Shown: in pieces, positions 1 to 9,156 of the stretch
Layout: each line of letters begins with the position of its first letter
Numbering within the stretch: position 1 is the stretch's first letter
Assembly: GCA_902604715.1 (NCBI GenBank)
Contig: CACLAD010000004.1
Coordinates: 1-64,000 of the forward strand
DNA: 64,000 nucleotides
Source of the DNA: an uncultured Bacteroidota bacterium
Lineage (GTDB): Bacteria > Bacteroidota > Bacteroidia > Flavobacteriales > Flavobacteriaceae
Direction of reading: 5' to 3'
Made by a program: the position numbers and the translations under genes
Notes under the pieces: model-generated
Database searches by the model: none
The model's input: the letters and a program-made list of their open reading frames with translations, nothing else
What the model was told of the DNA's origin: nothing

Positions 1-923
1 TTTATGATGAAAATAATAATGAAATCAACTTTATTAATGCGCTAATTCAAAATGGTGTAAACACAATTAGATTAAGATTATGGGTAAATCCTGCTGATGA
101 ATCTTCATCACTTGAAGAAGTAAAGGAATTTTCAAATGAACTAAGATCACTTGGATTTAAAATATGGATTACCCCACATTTTTCAGACACTTGGGCTCAT
201 CCGGGTCAACAACAAATTCCAACTAATTGGCAATCCTTAAGTTTTGAAGAATTAAAAGATCAATTATATGATCATACCAATCAAATAATGAGTGAAATAA
301 ATCCAGATTATATACAAATTGGTAATGAAATAAACACAGGTATATTATTTCCGCATGGAAATATTATAGATAATCAAGACCAATTTATTGAATTGGTAAG
401 TATAGGTGTGGATGCTGTAAGAAATAACTCAACAAATACAAAAATTATTCTTCATTGTGCTGGATTTGAATCCTCTGATTGGTTTTTTAATATTGTCAAA
501 GAGGTTGATTATGATATTGCAGGAATCTCATACTATCCATGGTGGCACGGTAAGTCACTGGAAGATTTACAAAATCAATTATCAAACCTTTCAATCAATT
601 TTAATAAAGAGATATTAATTGCAGAAACCTCTTATCCATTTACCCTAAGTTGGAATGATTGGACTAATAATAATGTGGGGTTAGAAGAACATCTTATTCT
701 ACCAGAATACCCAGCAAGTCCACTGGGTCAAAAAGATTTTATTAGAGATATTAAAAATCTAATATTAGAAGTTAATAATGGGATAGGTTTTTGCTATTGG
801 GGTGCGGATCTAATTGCTTGGGATGGTGAAACTTCAACAAATGGATCGACTTGGGAAAATCAAGCTGTTTTTGATTTTGACAACAAAGAGCTTCCTGTTC
901 TGAAAGAATTTAATTTAGATTAA
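1..923 (+). CDS. Endo-beta-1,4-galactanase, GH53 (5' truncated)
   Basis: The reading frame is open from the window edge (first complete codon at position 3), so the start lies outside. The fragment covers most of a GH53 TIM barrel. Early in the frame sits a NTIRLRLWVNP strand, then SDTWAHPGQQ, both typical of GH53. The acid/base Glu is in QIGNEIN (codon 327-329) and the nucleophile Glu in IAETSYP (codon 624-626). GH53 enzymes cut beta-1,4-galactan side chains of pectin or arabinogalactan I. The visible 3' end follows the barrel directly, with no T9SS tail. The stop codon overlaps that of the convergent gene by 4 bases. Family assignment is confident; the N-terminal signal is not visible. Confidence 0.86.
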   Translation, partial: YDENNNEINFINALIQNGVNTIRLRLWVNPADESSSLEEVKEFSNELRSLGFKIWITPHFSDTWAHPGQQQIPTNWQSLSFEELKDQLYDHTNQIMSEINPDYIQIGNEINTGILFPHGNIIDNQDQFIELVSIGVDAVRNNSTNTKIILHCAGFESSDWFFNIVKEVDYDIAGISYYPWWHGKSLEDLQNQLSNLSINFNKEILIAETSYPFTLSWNDWTNNNVGLEEHLILPEYPASPLGQKDFIRDIKNLILEVNNGIGFCYWGADLIAWDGETSTNGSTWENQAVFDFDNKELPVLKEFNLD

Positions 924-3900
924 TTTTTAACCAGCCTAAATACAACCTTTTTATTTTCTGCGATAATTGAAAGGAAATAAACTCCGGAGGCTTCAATTAT
1001 ATTTAAACCAAAAACTCTTCCTTCACTATAAGACTTATTCATTAATTGTCTTCCAAGTATATCATTTAATTGTATAGTTACATTATTATAGTTTTTCCTT
1101 AAATCAACCGAAACAACTCCATTAGTTGGGTTGGGGTAAATAATTGGATTTTCTGGGAAAGTATTTTCGATTAATCCTAGTGAGGATTCTACAATTACCA
1201 CTGAGTAATCTTCCGTTTCACCATAAGTAGTTTCAACACAAGGATCAACAGGTACATCAGCTGCCCAATTTGCTTTAGCTCTTAATATGTGTTGTCCTAA
1301 AGTTGCGTCCTCTGGAATAATTAAATTTATTGTTTCTGTATATACTCCCCCCGCTACTCCGGGTGCAATAATGTGGTTATTTACAACAACTTCATCCTCA
1401 GTAAAATCAAGGTCATCATTGTAATCGATCCAGACCTTAATATATTGATCTCCATATCCTGTTGTAACGGTTAATTCATATTCCACACCTTGTTCCAAAT
1501 CAGTTGACAACGAAGTAAAATCTCCATAACCTTCACAACCTGAAGTGTTGTCTATATCTTGTAATTGGAACAATTGAAAACCATCGTTGTAATCACAATT
1601 CATGAACGGTGTACATAAAACATTTGCTCTTACTTCATACATAAACCTATATGTTTCAGAAACTTGTCCTTCATTTGATTCAGCAAAGACTTTAAAAAAT
1701 ACTTTTGTACCAGCTTCAAAATTTGGAATAGCTGAATTTGATATCCATACATCATTTTCTGAATTGGACATCTGAATTATATCAGACTCCAATTGTGTTG
1801 ACCATTCAACATAAACACTACTTAAATCACCATCAAACTCTATGGTTGAAGTAACAAATTGATCTAGGCCTTCCTTTGGCTGAGTGTCTGTAGGTTGATT
1901 AGAAATAGTTGTTGTTCTTATTGATGGATAATTTTCTCTTCCCACGAGAGAATATTCCCACACACCTCTGCCCCAAGTTGTGCCTCTCAAAGTATTTGAC
2001 CCATATACAACTTCAAGCTCCATCATAGTTGTATTTGGTAAATTTTCGTTATATAATTCCCAAGAGTTTGCAGACATTGATTTTTTATAAACTCCAATTT
2101 CAGCTCCTAAATAAATAGTTGAATTTTCAGTATGATCGATTGCCACACTTCTAATTGGCATATTACCTAAATTATGTGTAATATTTTCCCAGCTATTACC
2201 CTGATCATTTGAAATGTAAACTTTTTGGTTATTGTTTGAATAAGTTCCGTAAGTCACTATAATTGTATCATCATTATTTGGGTCAAATGCAATATCATTA
2301 ATAAACTGATTTGGTAGAGATTGAGAAACCTCAACAAAAGTTAACCCTCCATCATTTGAAATTTTTAGTCTGTTATAATAAGATATAGCTAAAATGTCAG
2401 AATTGTTTTCAGCAATTGCAGCATTTTGAATATTTCCACTAAAGAAACTGTTGGCTAATGTTGTCCAGTTAGAACCAAAATCATCGCTTCTATATAAAAT
2501 ATTAGTCACCGTATAAATACTCATCTGATTATTTGGATCATACATTAAAGGAGTAACCCAATCCCCGCTAAAATCATCTGGATTTATACCATCCTGGTTA
2601 TAACCTCCATCTTTAGTTCTACGCTTACCTCCAAATTGTAAACTGCCAATCATCCAATCATCATTTAATGGATGTATAATTCCCTCCATACCATCTGCAC
2701 CGTAAAATTCTATCCAATTATTTTCATTTTTAATACTAGTTCCATTATCCTGGGAACCCGTTATTGTTCTAAAATGATTTGACTGACTTACTCCTAAACA
2801 ATAGTTTTCTCTAATTGATTGTCCTTCAAAAATTTCCCAGCTTATACCATTGTCAACACTCTTTGCTAAAAGCCCATCAGTATTCACCCAAAACACCCCA
2901 TTATAACTTCTTGATCCTCTAATATCAGCGTGAACATATTGACCTGTAGTGTCATAGTTTGCATTACCTGTTGCCCAATAGGTTACCTGATTCCATGTCT
3001 GACCTCCATCATTACTCATGTGTGTGTCAATATCACCAAATAACATATAATTTTCATCAGTATCGCTTACAGCAAAGGCACCATAATTTGCAATATTTGG
3101 ATTTCCCAGTAATGTAAAAGTGTCTGCCATGTTATCAGATTTCCAAACTCCATCACTAGAACCAACAAATACACAATTTTCACATGCAGCAGAGACTGAC
3201 AGTTGAATATTGCTTCCATTTCCCGGAATTGTGCCGGATTGAACAAAATTTTGTCCTTGGTCTGATGAAACATATATCTGAGCGTCATTATTAAAAGTTG
3301 ATGCATATATTATATTTTCATCCGTTGGATGAAATTCAATATAATCGTAATCTTGATTATATTCCCACGAGTTGCCGGTCTGAACAAAAGAAAATGATTC
3401 AAAATTATTATCTGACCTAAAAAGCCCTTCACTAGTTCCAGCAAAAACGAGATTTGGAATTGTTGGATGGTACATTATTTTATAAATTCTGTTGTTTGTA
3501 CCAAGACCTCCCCAATTCAAATTGTCAGGGTTGAAATTCGTAATTGTCCAAGTATCACCACCATCAAGTGATTCATAAATACCATGAGTAGTTCCATTAT
3601 AAGAATTTCTTACATTAATCAAAACTCTATTTGGATTATCTGGTGAAACGGCAATGGTATTTACTCCAGATGCAAATAAAAAATCTGTAGTATTTTCCCA
3701 AGTTTGTCCACCATCTAAAGTCTTCCAAAAACCTCCACTCCTTGACCCTAAAAATATTCTATTATCATTATTTAAATCAATGTAAAATGTCTCTATCCTT
3801 CCAAGTCCAACTGCATAATGTCCAGTTACTTCTTCAATGTAATAAGGTCCCAGCTCCTCCCATCCATTTTCAAAATTTGATTTATTCGAGGAAGGGTTTT

Positions 3901-4177
3901 TAGATAAAAATTCTTTGTATTCTTTTGCGACAAAATTCGACTCAATATTATTTCTAATTCCGGAGGGATAATATTTTGGCTCATTTTCAAATAGCCATCT
4001 CTGATATGCCTTCCAACCAGAACCTTTTTTTGCTTTGTCAATATTTTCAAAATATGCTTCTGCTTCAGCCACAACATCATATAAATTTACGTTTATATCG
4101 TTGGCCATTTCTTTCCATTGCTGAGAAAATGAAAGATTAATAAATCCAATAAATAATATTAAAAATAGGTGTCTCAA
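920..4177 (-). CDS. Secreted BNR/sortilin-like beta-propeller protein with GEVED and T9SS domains
   Basis: About 1085 residues. A signal peptide is followed from roughly residue 90 to 770 by many BNR/VPS10-type blades with the SxDGGxTW motif (SLDGGDTW, TLDGGQTW, SNDGGQTW). A GEVED domain follows (about 855-1000, Cys-rich, ending near GETEDYSVVIVES), then a T9SS sorting domain (YPNPTNGVVSVDL). No catalytic motif is visible, so it is probably a surface adhesin or binding protein. Start choice: the frame extends to a GTG at 4207, but a near-perfect promoter sits at 4197-4228, which would put that GTG upstream of the transcript. The TTG at 4175-4177 gives a clean signal peptide (MRHLFLILFIGF...SFSQ) and is preferred. 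Confidence 0.8.
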   Translation of the reverse strand: MRHLFLILFIGFINLSFSQQWKEMANDINVNLYDVVAEAEAYFENIDKAKKGSGWKAYQRWLFENEPKYYPSGIRNNIESNFVAKEYKEFLSKNPSSNKSNFENGWEELGPYYIEEVTGHYAVGLGRIETFYIDLNNDNRIFLGSRSGGFWKTLDGGQTWENTTDFLFASGVNTIAVSPDNPNRVLINVRNSYNGTTHGIYESLDGGDTWTITNFNPDNLNWGGLGTNNRIYKIMYHPTIPNLVFAGTSEGLFRSDNNFESFSFVQTGNSWEYNQDYDYIEFHPTDENIIYASTFNNDAQIYVSSDQGQNFVQSGTIPGNGSNIQLSVSAACENCVFVGSSDGVWKSDNMADTFTLLGNPNIANYGAFAVSDTDENYMLFGDIDTHMSNDGGQTWNQVTYWATGNANYDTTGQYVHADIRGSRSYNGVFWVNTDGLLAKSVDNGISWEIFEGQSIRENYCLGVSQSNHFRTITGSQDNGTSIKNENNWIEFYGADGMEGIIHPLNDDWMIGSLQFGGKRRTKDGGYNQDGINPDDFSGDWVTPLMYDPNNQMSIYTVTNILYRSDDFGSNWTTLANSFFSGNIQNAAIAENNSDILAISYYNRLKISNDGGLTFVEVSQSLPNQFINDIAFDPNNDDTIIVTYGTYSNNNQKVYISNDQGNSWENITHNLGNMPIRSVAIDHTENSTIYLGAEIGVYKKSMSANSWELYNENLPNTTMMELEVVYGSNTLRGTTWGRGVWEYSLVGRENYPSIRTTTISNQPTDTQPKEGLDQFVTSTIEFDGDLSSVYVEWSTQLESDIIQMSNSENDVWISNSAIPNFEAGTKVFFKVFAESNEGQVSETYRFMYEVRANVLCTPFMNCDYNDGFQLFQLQDIDNTSGCEGYGDFTSLSTDLEQGVEYELTVTTGYGDQYIKVWIDYNDDLDFTEDEVVVNNHIIAPGVAGGVYTETINLIIPEDATLGQHILRAKANWAADVPVDPCVETTYGETEDYSVVIVESSLGLIENTFPENPIIYPNPTNGVVSVDLRKNYNNVTIQLNDILGRQLMNKSYSEGRVFGLNIIEASGVYFLSIIAENKKVVFRLVKN

Positions 4178-4196
4178 AAAAAATAAATTTAAAACA

Positions 4197-4228
4197 CAAA
4201 AGTACACATCAAATGCTAGCAGTACAAA
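4197..4228 (-). promoter_or_regulatory. Bacteroidota-type promoter (-33 TTTG, -7 TACTTTTG)
   Basis: Read on the minus strand, TTTG (4228-4225) is followed after 20 bases by TACTTTTG (4204-4197), an exact match to the TAnnTTTG -7 consensus of Bacteroidota. The predicted transcript start is near 4190, about 13 bases before the TTG at 4177. The match supports the shorter start of the beta-propeller gene. Confidence 0.6.
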
Positions 4229-4278
4229 CGCGCAATAATAATTTTATTTTACATATTTTTAAACTAAATAAGTAGCAC

Positions 4279-5964
4279 ATGAAAAACATATTATTTCTAA
4301 TTGTAATTACATTAAGTCTAAAATCATATTCTCAAGATAGAATCACTGGTGAATTATTCTCAACTAGGTCAGAAGTCATTGCTGAAAATGGTATGGTGGC
4401 CACAAGTCATCCTTTAGCAACACATGTAGGAATTGATATTTTAAAAAATGGTGGAAATGCGATTGATGCTGCAATTGCTGCTAATGCTGCAATTGGTCTA
4501 ATGGAGCCTACTGGAAATGGAATTGGCGGTGACTTATTTGCTATAATTTGGATTGAAAAAGACAAAAAACTTTATGGTTTAAATGCAAGTGGAAGATCTC
4601 CAAAAAACCTAACATTAGATTATTTTAAGAATAATAATTTTTCTGAGATCCCTGCATATGGTCCTTTACCTGTAAGTGTTCCTGGGTGTGTAGATGGGTG
4701 GTTTGAAATGCATGAAAAATTTGGAAGCACTCCCATGCGTGATATACTAGAACCAGCCATTGAATACGCTGATAACGGATTCCCAGTAACAGAGCTCGTT
4801 TCATATTACATGAAAAAAGCTAGTAAAAACTTTGATATGTATCCGAACTTTAAAGAAACCTACTATATTAATGGAACAACCCCTAAAAAAGGTCAAATTT
4901 TTCAAAATAAAGATTTAGCAAACACCTTAAGGGTAATTGTAAAAAAGGGAAGAAAAGGATTTTATGAAGGTGAAATTGCTAAAGCAATATCAGATTTTAT
5001 TATTGAGCAAGGTGGGTTCCTTTCAAATGATGACCTAAAAAATCATAAGTCTGAGTGGATTGATCCGGTCTCAACAAGTTACAGAGGTTTTGATATTTGG
5101 GAGCTACCTCCTAACGGTCAAGGAATTGCCGCACTTCAAATTTTAAATTTACTGGAAGCATATGATATTAAATCTATGGGGTTTGGTTCTGCAGAATATA
5201 TTCACCATTTTACTGAAGCTAAAAAAATTGCTTTTGCCGATAGGGCAAAATATTATGCAGATATGGATTTTAACAAAATTCCTGTTGATTATTTGATTTC
5301 TAAAGAGTACTCAGAATTAAGAAGAACTGAGATCGATTCAAATAAAGCTGCCATGAGAGTAAGTGCAGCTGAAATAGAAAATGGAGATACAATTTATCTA
5401 ACTACAGCCGACAAGGATGGTAATATGGTCTCACTTATTCAAAGTAATTATCGTGGGATGGGGTCTGGAATGGTCCCTCCTGGTTTAGGTTTTATGTTAC
5501 AAGATAGAGGAGAGTTATTTTCATTAGAAGAAGGACACTTCAATGTATATGAGCCAGAAAAGAGACCATTTCATACAATAATTCCAGCATTCATAACAAA
5601 AGAAAATAAACCCTATGTTAGCTTTGGACTAATGGGTGGGGCAATGCAACCACAAGGCCATGCTCAAATTGTAATTAATTTAATCGATTTTGGTATGAAT
5701 TTACAAGAAGCAGGTGATGCTCCAAGAATAAGACATTTGTCAAATCAACAACCAACAGGAGGTAATATGCTTGACGGAGGTGAGCTATCACTTGAGTCTG
5801 GATTTGATTACAAAGAAATTCGTCAACTAATAGAATTAGGACACAAAGTTATTTTCGATCTAGGTTCATTTGGTGGTTACCAAGCAATAATGTATAATGA
5901 TAAAACGGGTGTGTATTATGGAGCTTCAGAATCAAGAAAAGATGGTAGTGCAATGGGTTATTAA
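4279..5964 (+). CDS. ggt: Gamma-glutamyltransferase
   Basis: 561 residues, the usual length of a GGT precursor. An N-terminal signal peptide (MKNILFLIVITLSLKSYSQ) places it in the periplasm. The family cleaves gamma-glutamyl bonds of glutathione and transfers or hydrolyses the glutamyl group after autocatalytic cleavage into two subunits. The nucleophile Thr371 lies in GDTIYLTTADKDG, which aligns with the E. coli TTHYSVVDKDG site. The small-subunit signature GSGMVPPGLGFMLQDRGELF follows. GGNAIDAAIAANAAIGLMEP and GNGIGGDLFAI in the large subunit are also typical. The gene is divergent from the beta-propeller gene, and its stop lies 3 bases before a tRNA gene. Confidence 0.93.
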   Translation: MKNILFLIVITLSLKSYSQDRITGELFSTRSEVIAENGMVATSHPLATHVGIDILKNGGNAIDAAIAANAAIGLMEPTGNGIGGDLFAIIWIEKDKKLYGLNASGRSPKNLTLDYFKNNNFSEIPAYGPLPVSVPGCVDGWFEMHEKFGSTPMRDILEPAIEYADNGFPVTELVSYYMKKASKNFDMYPNFKETYYINGTTPKKGQIFQNKDLANTLRVIVKKGRKGFYEGEIAKAISDFIIEQGGFLSNDDLKNHKSEWIDPVSTSYRGFDIWELPPNGQGIAALQILNLLEAYDIKSMGFGSAEYIHHFTEAKKIAFADRAKYYADMDFNKIPVDYLISKEYSELRRTEIDSNKAAMRVSAAEIENGDTIYLTTADKDGNMVSLIQSNYRGMGSGMVPPGLGFMLQDRGELFSLEEGHFNVYEPEKRPFHTIIPAFITKENKPYVSFGLMGGAMQPQGHAQIVINLIDFGMNLQEAGDAPRIRHLSNQQPTGGNMLDGGELSLESGFDYKEIRQLIELGHKVIFDLGSFGGYQAIMYNDKTGVYYGASESRKDGSAMGY

Positions 5965-5967
5965 AAT

Positions 5968-6041
5968 GGGGATGTAGCTCAGCTGGCTAGAGCGCTTGAC
6001 TGGCAGTCAAGAGGTCGTGGGTTCGAGTCCCATCTTCTCCA
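5968..6041 (+). tRNA. tRNA-Ala (anticodon GGC)
   Basis: A full cloverleaf can be folded by hand. The acceptor arm is GGGGATG/CTTCTCC, the D stem GCTC/GAGC, the anticodon stem CTTGA/TCAAG with loop CTGGCAG (anticodon GGC), and the T stem GTGGG/CCCAT with a TTCGAGT loop. The third acceptor pair is G-U (3:70), the alanine identity element, so the Ala assignment is firm. The sixth acceptor pair is a T-T mismatch. The 3' CCA is not encoded. It starts 3 bases after the ggt stop codon. Confidence 0.95.
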
Positions 6042-6078
6042 CTCAAATAATTTATATAAAACATTTAAAATAGATATT

Positions 6079-7923
6079 ATGAAAAAAACTAGAGACATAA
6101 TCAGATTTATTGATAACCTACTGACAAAATTCAGAAAGGTATTTGTAAATACAGTTACCTTTATTTTCTTAACAGGATTTACTTTAGTGTTTCTTTTCAG
6201 CCTAGGGTCTTTATTTGAATCCGATGAAATTGATACAAAGAATCAAATTTTATACCTTGAGCCAAAGGGTTTAGTAGTGGATAAGGCAATCACAAGAAAT
6301 AGTCCTTTTGAGGACCTTGAAATCTTTGAAAGCAACAATAATCAGATTGAATTAAAAAATATTTTAAAAGTTATAAATCAAGCTGGACAAGATGAAAACC
6401 TTAAGGCTATTTATCTCAATGTTGATGAATTGAGAGCTTATTATACATCTGCATTAAAAGTAGCAGATGCACTTTACAAAGCAAGGGAAAATGGCAAAGA
6501 GATTATTGCTTTCACTAGCGGTTTAGGAACCACTGGATATCTCATGGCATCTCAAGCTACTGAAATAATTTTAGAAAAAGATTCATATGAATCTGTACTT
6601 CCATTTGGGTTTAGTAGAGTTAGACAATACCAAAGAGACTTCTTTAAAAATATTAAGGTTGACGTAAATGTTTATGCAGCAGGTGACTTCAAATCAGGCC
6701 CTGAGGGTTTCACGAGAAATGATATGTCTAAAACCGATAAATTAGCTTGGTTAGAGTTTGCAACACCAGTTTGGGAAAAGTATAAAAGTAAAATGGAAAT
6801 TGGAAGAGAGTTAGAATCAGGAACGATTCAGCATATCGGAGACAACTACCATCTACTTGCCACAGAGAATGGTGGTGACGACAATGAAACGGCTCTTGCG
6901 ACAGGACTGGTCGATAAGCTAATGTCTAAGCAAGAAATTAGAAACTACATGATTGAAAAATATGGAAGCGATGATGAATATGACTGGCCTAAGGGAATTT
7001 CTGGGGCAGAATATCTAACCACCCTAAAGCAGGAGGAAGTAAGTATGAAACAAAAACAAGTTCAAGAAAAAAATAAAATTGCTGTCATTCATGTTGAGGG
7101 AGCTATTGTAACCGGGGGTATTGATTTTAATACCGCTGGCTCAGCAGGCATTGTAAAAAACATTAATAAAGCCAGAGATGATGAAAATGTAAAGGGAATT
7201 ATACTGAGGGTAAACAGCCCAGGAGGAGATGTATATGCATCTTCTATGATTACAAATGCTTTGGAGGAATTTCAAGCAACTGATAGGCCAGTAATAACAT
7301 CAATGGGTGATATTGCTGCCTCTGGGGGAGTATGGGTTACTACTACATCTGAGGAAATTTGGGCAGAAGAAACCACTTTAACAGGTTCAATTGGTGTATA
7401 TAGTATAATTCCAGATTTTACTCCATTAGAAAATTGGGTAGGAATAAATTATGACGGCGTAAGTATGACAAAAGCTGGAGAAATTTATGATTTAAGAAGG
7501 GGAATGAATGAGGAGCTTGAAAAGCAATACAGGGAAAACACAGAGAATTTTTATAGGGAATTTGTTACCAAAGTTGCCAATAATAGAGATATGGAATATT
7601 CAGAAGTTCTCAAATATGCTGGAGGAAGAATATGGCGAGGTGATACAGCCTTAGAATTAGGCTTAATTGATAAATTGGGATCCATTGATGATGCAATTGA
7701 CTCAATGGTTACAAAGCTAGAATTAGAAGACTATAAAGTTTTTTCTTATGAAAATGAGGTTGAATTTGAGTTTGATTTAAATCTGCTGATACAAAATAAA
7801 CTGCCGTCTCAAATACAAAATTTAATTAACGAAATTAGTGGCTTAAACAGAATGTTTCTCTCTAAAAAAGAAAGATATGTAGTTTCCTATTGTTTTGATT
7901 GTGGCCTTGAAAATTTCGAATAA
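6079..7923 (+). CDS. sppA: Signal peptide peptidase SppA, 67K type
   Basis: 614 residues, the double-domain form of SppA (peptidase family S49). One membrane segment lies at about residues 18-42. The catalytic Lys is in AAGDFKSGPEGFTRND (Lys205) and the catalytic Ser in GDIAASGGVWV (Ser415). This spacing matches E. coli SppA (Lys209/Ser409), where the dyad is split between the two repeats. LRVNSPGGDVYASSMI forms the oxyanion region. The enzyme degrades cleaved signal peptides in the membrane, a plausible need in a cell exporting so many proteins. The last 20 or so residues (with CFDCG) extend past the usual end of the family and are not recognised. Confidence 0.93.
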   Translation: MKKTRDIIRFIDNLLTKFRKVFVNTVTFIFLTGFTLVFLFSLGSLFESDEIDTKNQILYLEPKGLVVDKAITRNSPFEDLEIFESNNNQIELKNILKVINQAGQDENLKAIYLNVDELRAYYTSALKVADALYKARENGKEIIAFTSGLGTTGYLMASQATEIILEKDSYESVLPFGFSRVRQYQRDFFKNIKVDVNVYAAGDFKSGPEGFTRNDMSKTDKLAWLEFATPVWEKYKSKMEIGRELESGTIQHIGDNYHLLATENGGDDNETALATGLVDKLMSKQEIRNYMIEKYGSDDEYDWPKGISGAEYLTTLKQEEVSMKQKQVQEKNKIAVIHVEGAIVTGGIDFNTAGSAGIVKNINKARDDENVKGIILRVNSPGGDVYASSMITNALEEFQATDRPVITSMGDIAASGGVWVTTTSEEIWAEETTLTGSIGVYSIIPDFTPLENWVGINYDGVSMTKAGEIYDLRRGMNEELEKQYRENTENFYREFVTKVANNRDMEYSEVLKYAGGRIWRGDTALELGLIDKLGSIDDAIDSMVTKLELEDYKVFSYENEVEFEFDLNLLIQNKLPSQIQNLINEISGLNRMFLSKKERYVVSYCFDCGLENFE

Positions 7924-7957
7924 TTTCAACCTATTGACTTTTAAAAAAAGTTGAAAT
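7923..7957. terminator. Possible bidirectional terminator between convergent genes
   Basis: ATTTCAAC (7923-7930) and its exact reverse complement GTTGAAAT (7950-7957) flank a T-rich then A-rich loop between the sppA stop and the stop of the convergent small gene. The loop is long and the T-run is inside it, so this is a tentative call. Confidence 0.35.
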
Positions 7958-7965
7958 ACTCAATA

Positions 7966-8304
7966 TTATTTTTTAAATGACTCTTTCTCCAGTTTAATAA
8001 TCTTTTTTACTTCCTCATTTGTAAAAACGTTCATCAATTTTTTGCGAGTTTCTGTGAATGCAGAGCGATAAACCTGTTTTTTTTCATCTTCAGTTAAATT
8101 TTTACCTCTGATTTTTGAAGCATTTGATGCATACTTATTGTAAAGAGTTTCTCTTAAAAAAGCAATATCTGAATCAGATATTTGCATATTTTCCGAAATT
8201 AGATTAACTGCATTATCTGCTCTATTAGCAGCAAATTTATTTTCTTGAGCTTGAGTAAAAGTGACAAAGAGTGTCATTATAAATACTAAAATTATTTTTT
8301 TCAT
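7966..8304 (-). CDS. Small exported helical protein, homologous to the spacer of the sulfatase-GH10 fusion
   Basis: 112 residues with a signal peptide ending near TFTQAQ. The mature part is predicted to be helical and rich in Lys/Glu, with no catalytic motif. By eye it aligns over about 90 residues with the spacer (residues about 545-635) of the sulfatase-GH10 protein encoded at 17134-20085. Shared blocks are NRAD/SRAD, YNKYASN/YSKYARN, NLTEDEKKQVY/NLTDNQKETIY and FTNEEVKKIIKLE/FTKKQVDSILKYE. The function is unknown. The promoter region is almost identical to that of the YadA/S74 gene at 53047-54054. It is a monocistronic minus-strand gene, convergent with sppA. Confidence 0.75.
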   Translation of the reverse strand: MKKIILVFIMTLFVTFTQAQENKFAANRADNAVNLISENMQISDSDIAFLRETLYNKYASNASKIRGKNLTEDEKKQVYRSAFTETRKKLMNVFTNEEVKKIIKLEKESFKK

Positions 8305-8326
8305 CTTGTTAGTTTAACGTATCAGC

Positions 8327-8357
8327 AAGATAGTAAGTTATTTAGGTTTTATCAAGT
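8327..8357 (-). promoter_or_regulatory. Shared 31-bp promoter element (copy 1)
   Basis: Matches 29 of 31 bases with 54073-54103. On the minus strand it reads TTG (8355-8353), 20 bases, then TATCTTG (8332-8326), close to the -33/-7 pattern of Bacteroidota. The start codon at 8304 lies about 20 bases downstream. In both copies CAAG immediately precedes the ATG. Confidence 0.5.
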
Positions 8358-8417
8358 AAGAATCAAGGATATTTATATGTTTTATATAGCTCTATACATT
8401 ATAAAATATTATCAATT

Positions 8418-8630
8418 TTATTTTCCCTTTTTTTTATTACCAAAATAGCCAATTATAAAAAAAAGAAATATCGTTAGCAAAGCATAACCTATAAGATCAG
8501 AGATTTCACCTTGATAGTTCTGAGAATCTATTATATTATTAATTATAGCGTTATCTCCATCATATTTATAACTACAAGCAAATACAGACAAAATAAAAAA
8601 TAACGATACAAGCTTTTTTGAAAATTTCAT
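8418..8630 (-). CDS. Small putative lipoprotein with one membrane segment
   Basis: 70 residues, not recognised. The N-terminus MKFSKKLVSLFFILSVFAC is a plausible lipoprotein signal with Cys19 as the lipidated residue. A second hydrophobic segment (IGYALLTIFLFFIIGYF) near the C-terminus is followed by NKKKGK. The open frame extends upstream to 8723, but that part would overlap the preceding membrane protein heavily. The ATG at 8630-8628 shares one base with the upstream stop (TAATG), a normal translational coupling, and is preferred. Confidence 0.55.
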   Translation of the reverse strand: MKFSKKLVSLFFILSVFACSYKYDGDNAIINNIIDSQNYQGEISDLIGYALLTIFLFFIIGYFGNKKKGK

Positions 8631-9031
8631 TAAACAGTAGATTTCCAATAAATAATAGTCAATGTATTTATAATCAATGTGATGAATGTGAGTATTATCG
8701 TTGATAGGTGTAATACTGTCCATAGTTGGTCGTTTAAAGAATCTTTAGCTTCATTAATCATTGGAGTGATTAAATAGCAAACTAACATAAGTACAAAACT
8801 TATTAATGAAATGTATTTAAATAAATTTTGATTTGAGTTAATTATTAAAATTACTAATGAGGCCAATGAAAGGACTGCAATGATAATAAAAAATTTAGGC
8901 CAAATATTTCTTAAGAAAATACTTGCATCTTCATCATTAATTAGTTTATTGATTGCTGGAGCAACAAGCGCTGATTGAAATAAAGTGATTCCAACAATCA
9001 TCGCTGAAAAGACTAGGGGTAGGTTTTTCAT
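8630..9031 (-). CDS. Four-helix integral membrane protein, DUF4149-like
   Basis: 133 residues with four hydrophobic segments at about 5-28, 45-65, 72-92 and 105-127. The pattern and the early SALVAPAINKLI segment resemble small DUF4149-type membrane proteins, but this is a visual impression only. The gene starts with ATG at 9031 and ends by overlapping the next gene by one base (TAATG), so the two small membrane proteins are probably co-translated. The role is unknown. Confidence 0.6.
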   Translation of the reverse strand: MKNLPLVFSAMIVGITLFQSALVAPAINKLINDEDASIFLRNIWPKFFIIIAVLSLASLVILIINSNQNLFKYISLISFVLMLVCYLITPMINEAKDSLNDQLWTVLHLSTIILTFITLIINTLTIIYWKSTV

Positions 9032-9156
9032 ATTTGTAATAAATTAATTCTAACAGTTTTGCATTTGTTACTACTGAGATTAATATCAAAATATAGGCCA
9101 TAGACGATGAATAATGCGATATAGTAGGATAATTTTATATACAAGGCTCTCATTTA

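Noticed and set aside
5997-6007. Anticodon read as GCA (tRNA-Cys)
   Set aside because: The 5-bp stem CTTGA/TCAAG sets the loop as CTGGCAG, giving GGC after T33; G3-U70 also marks alanine.
8418-8723. Full 101-residue frame on the minus strand
   Set aside because: Its first 31 codons overlap the membrane protein gene and lack a signal; the internal ATG at 8630 fits a lipoprotein and a TAATG coupling.
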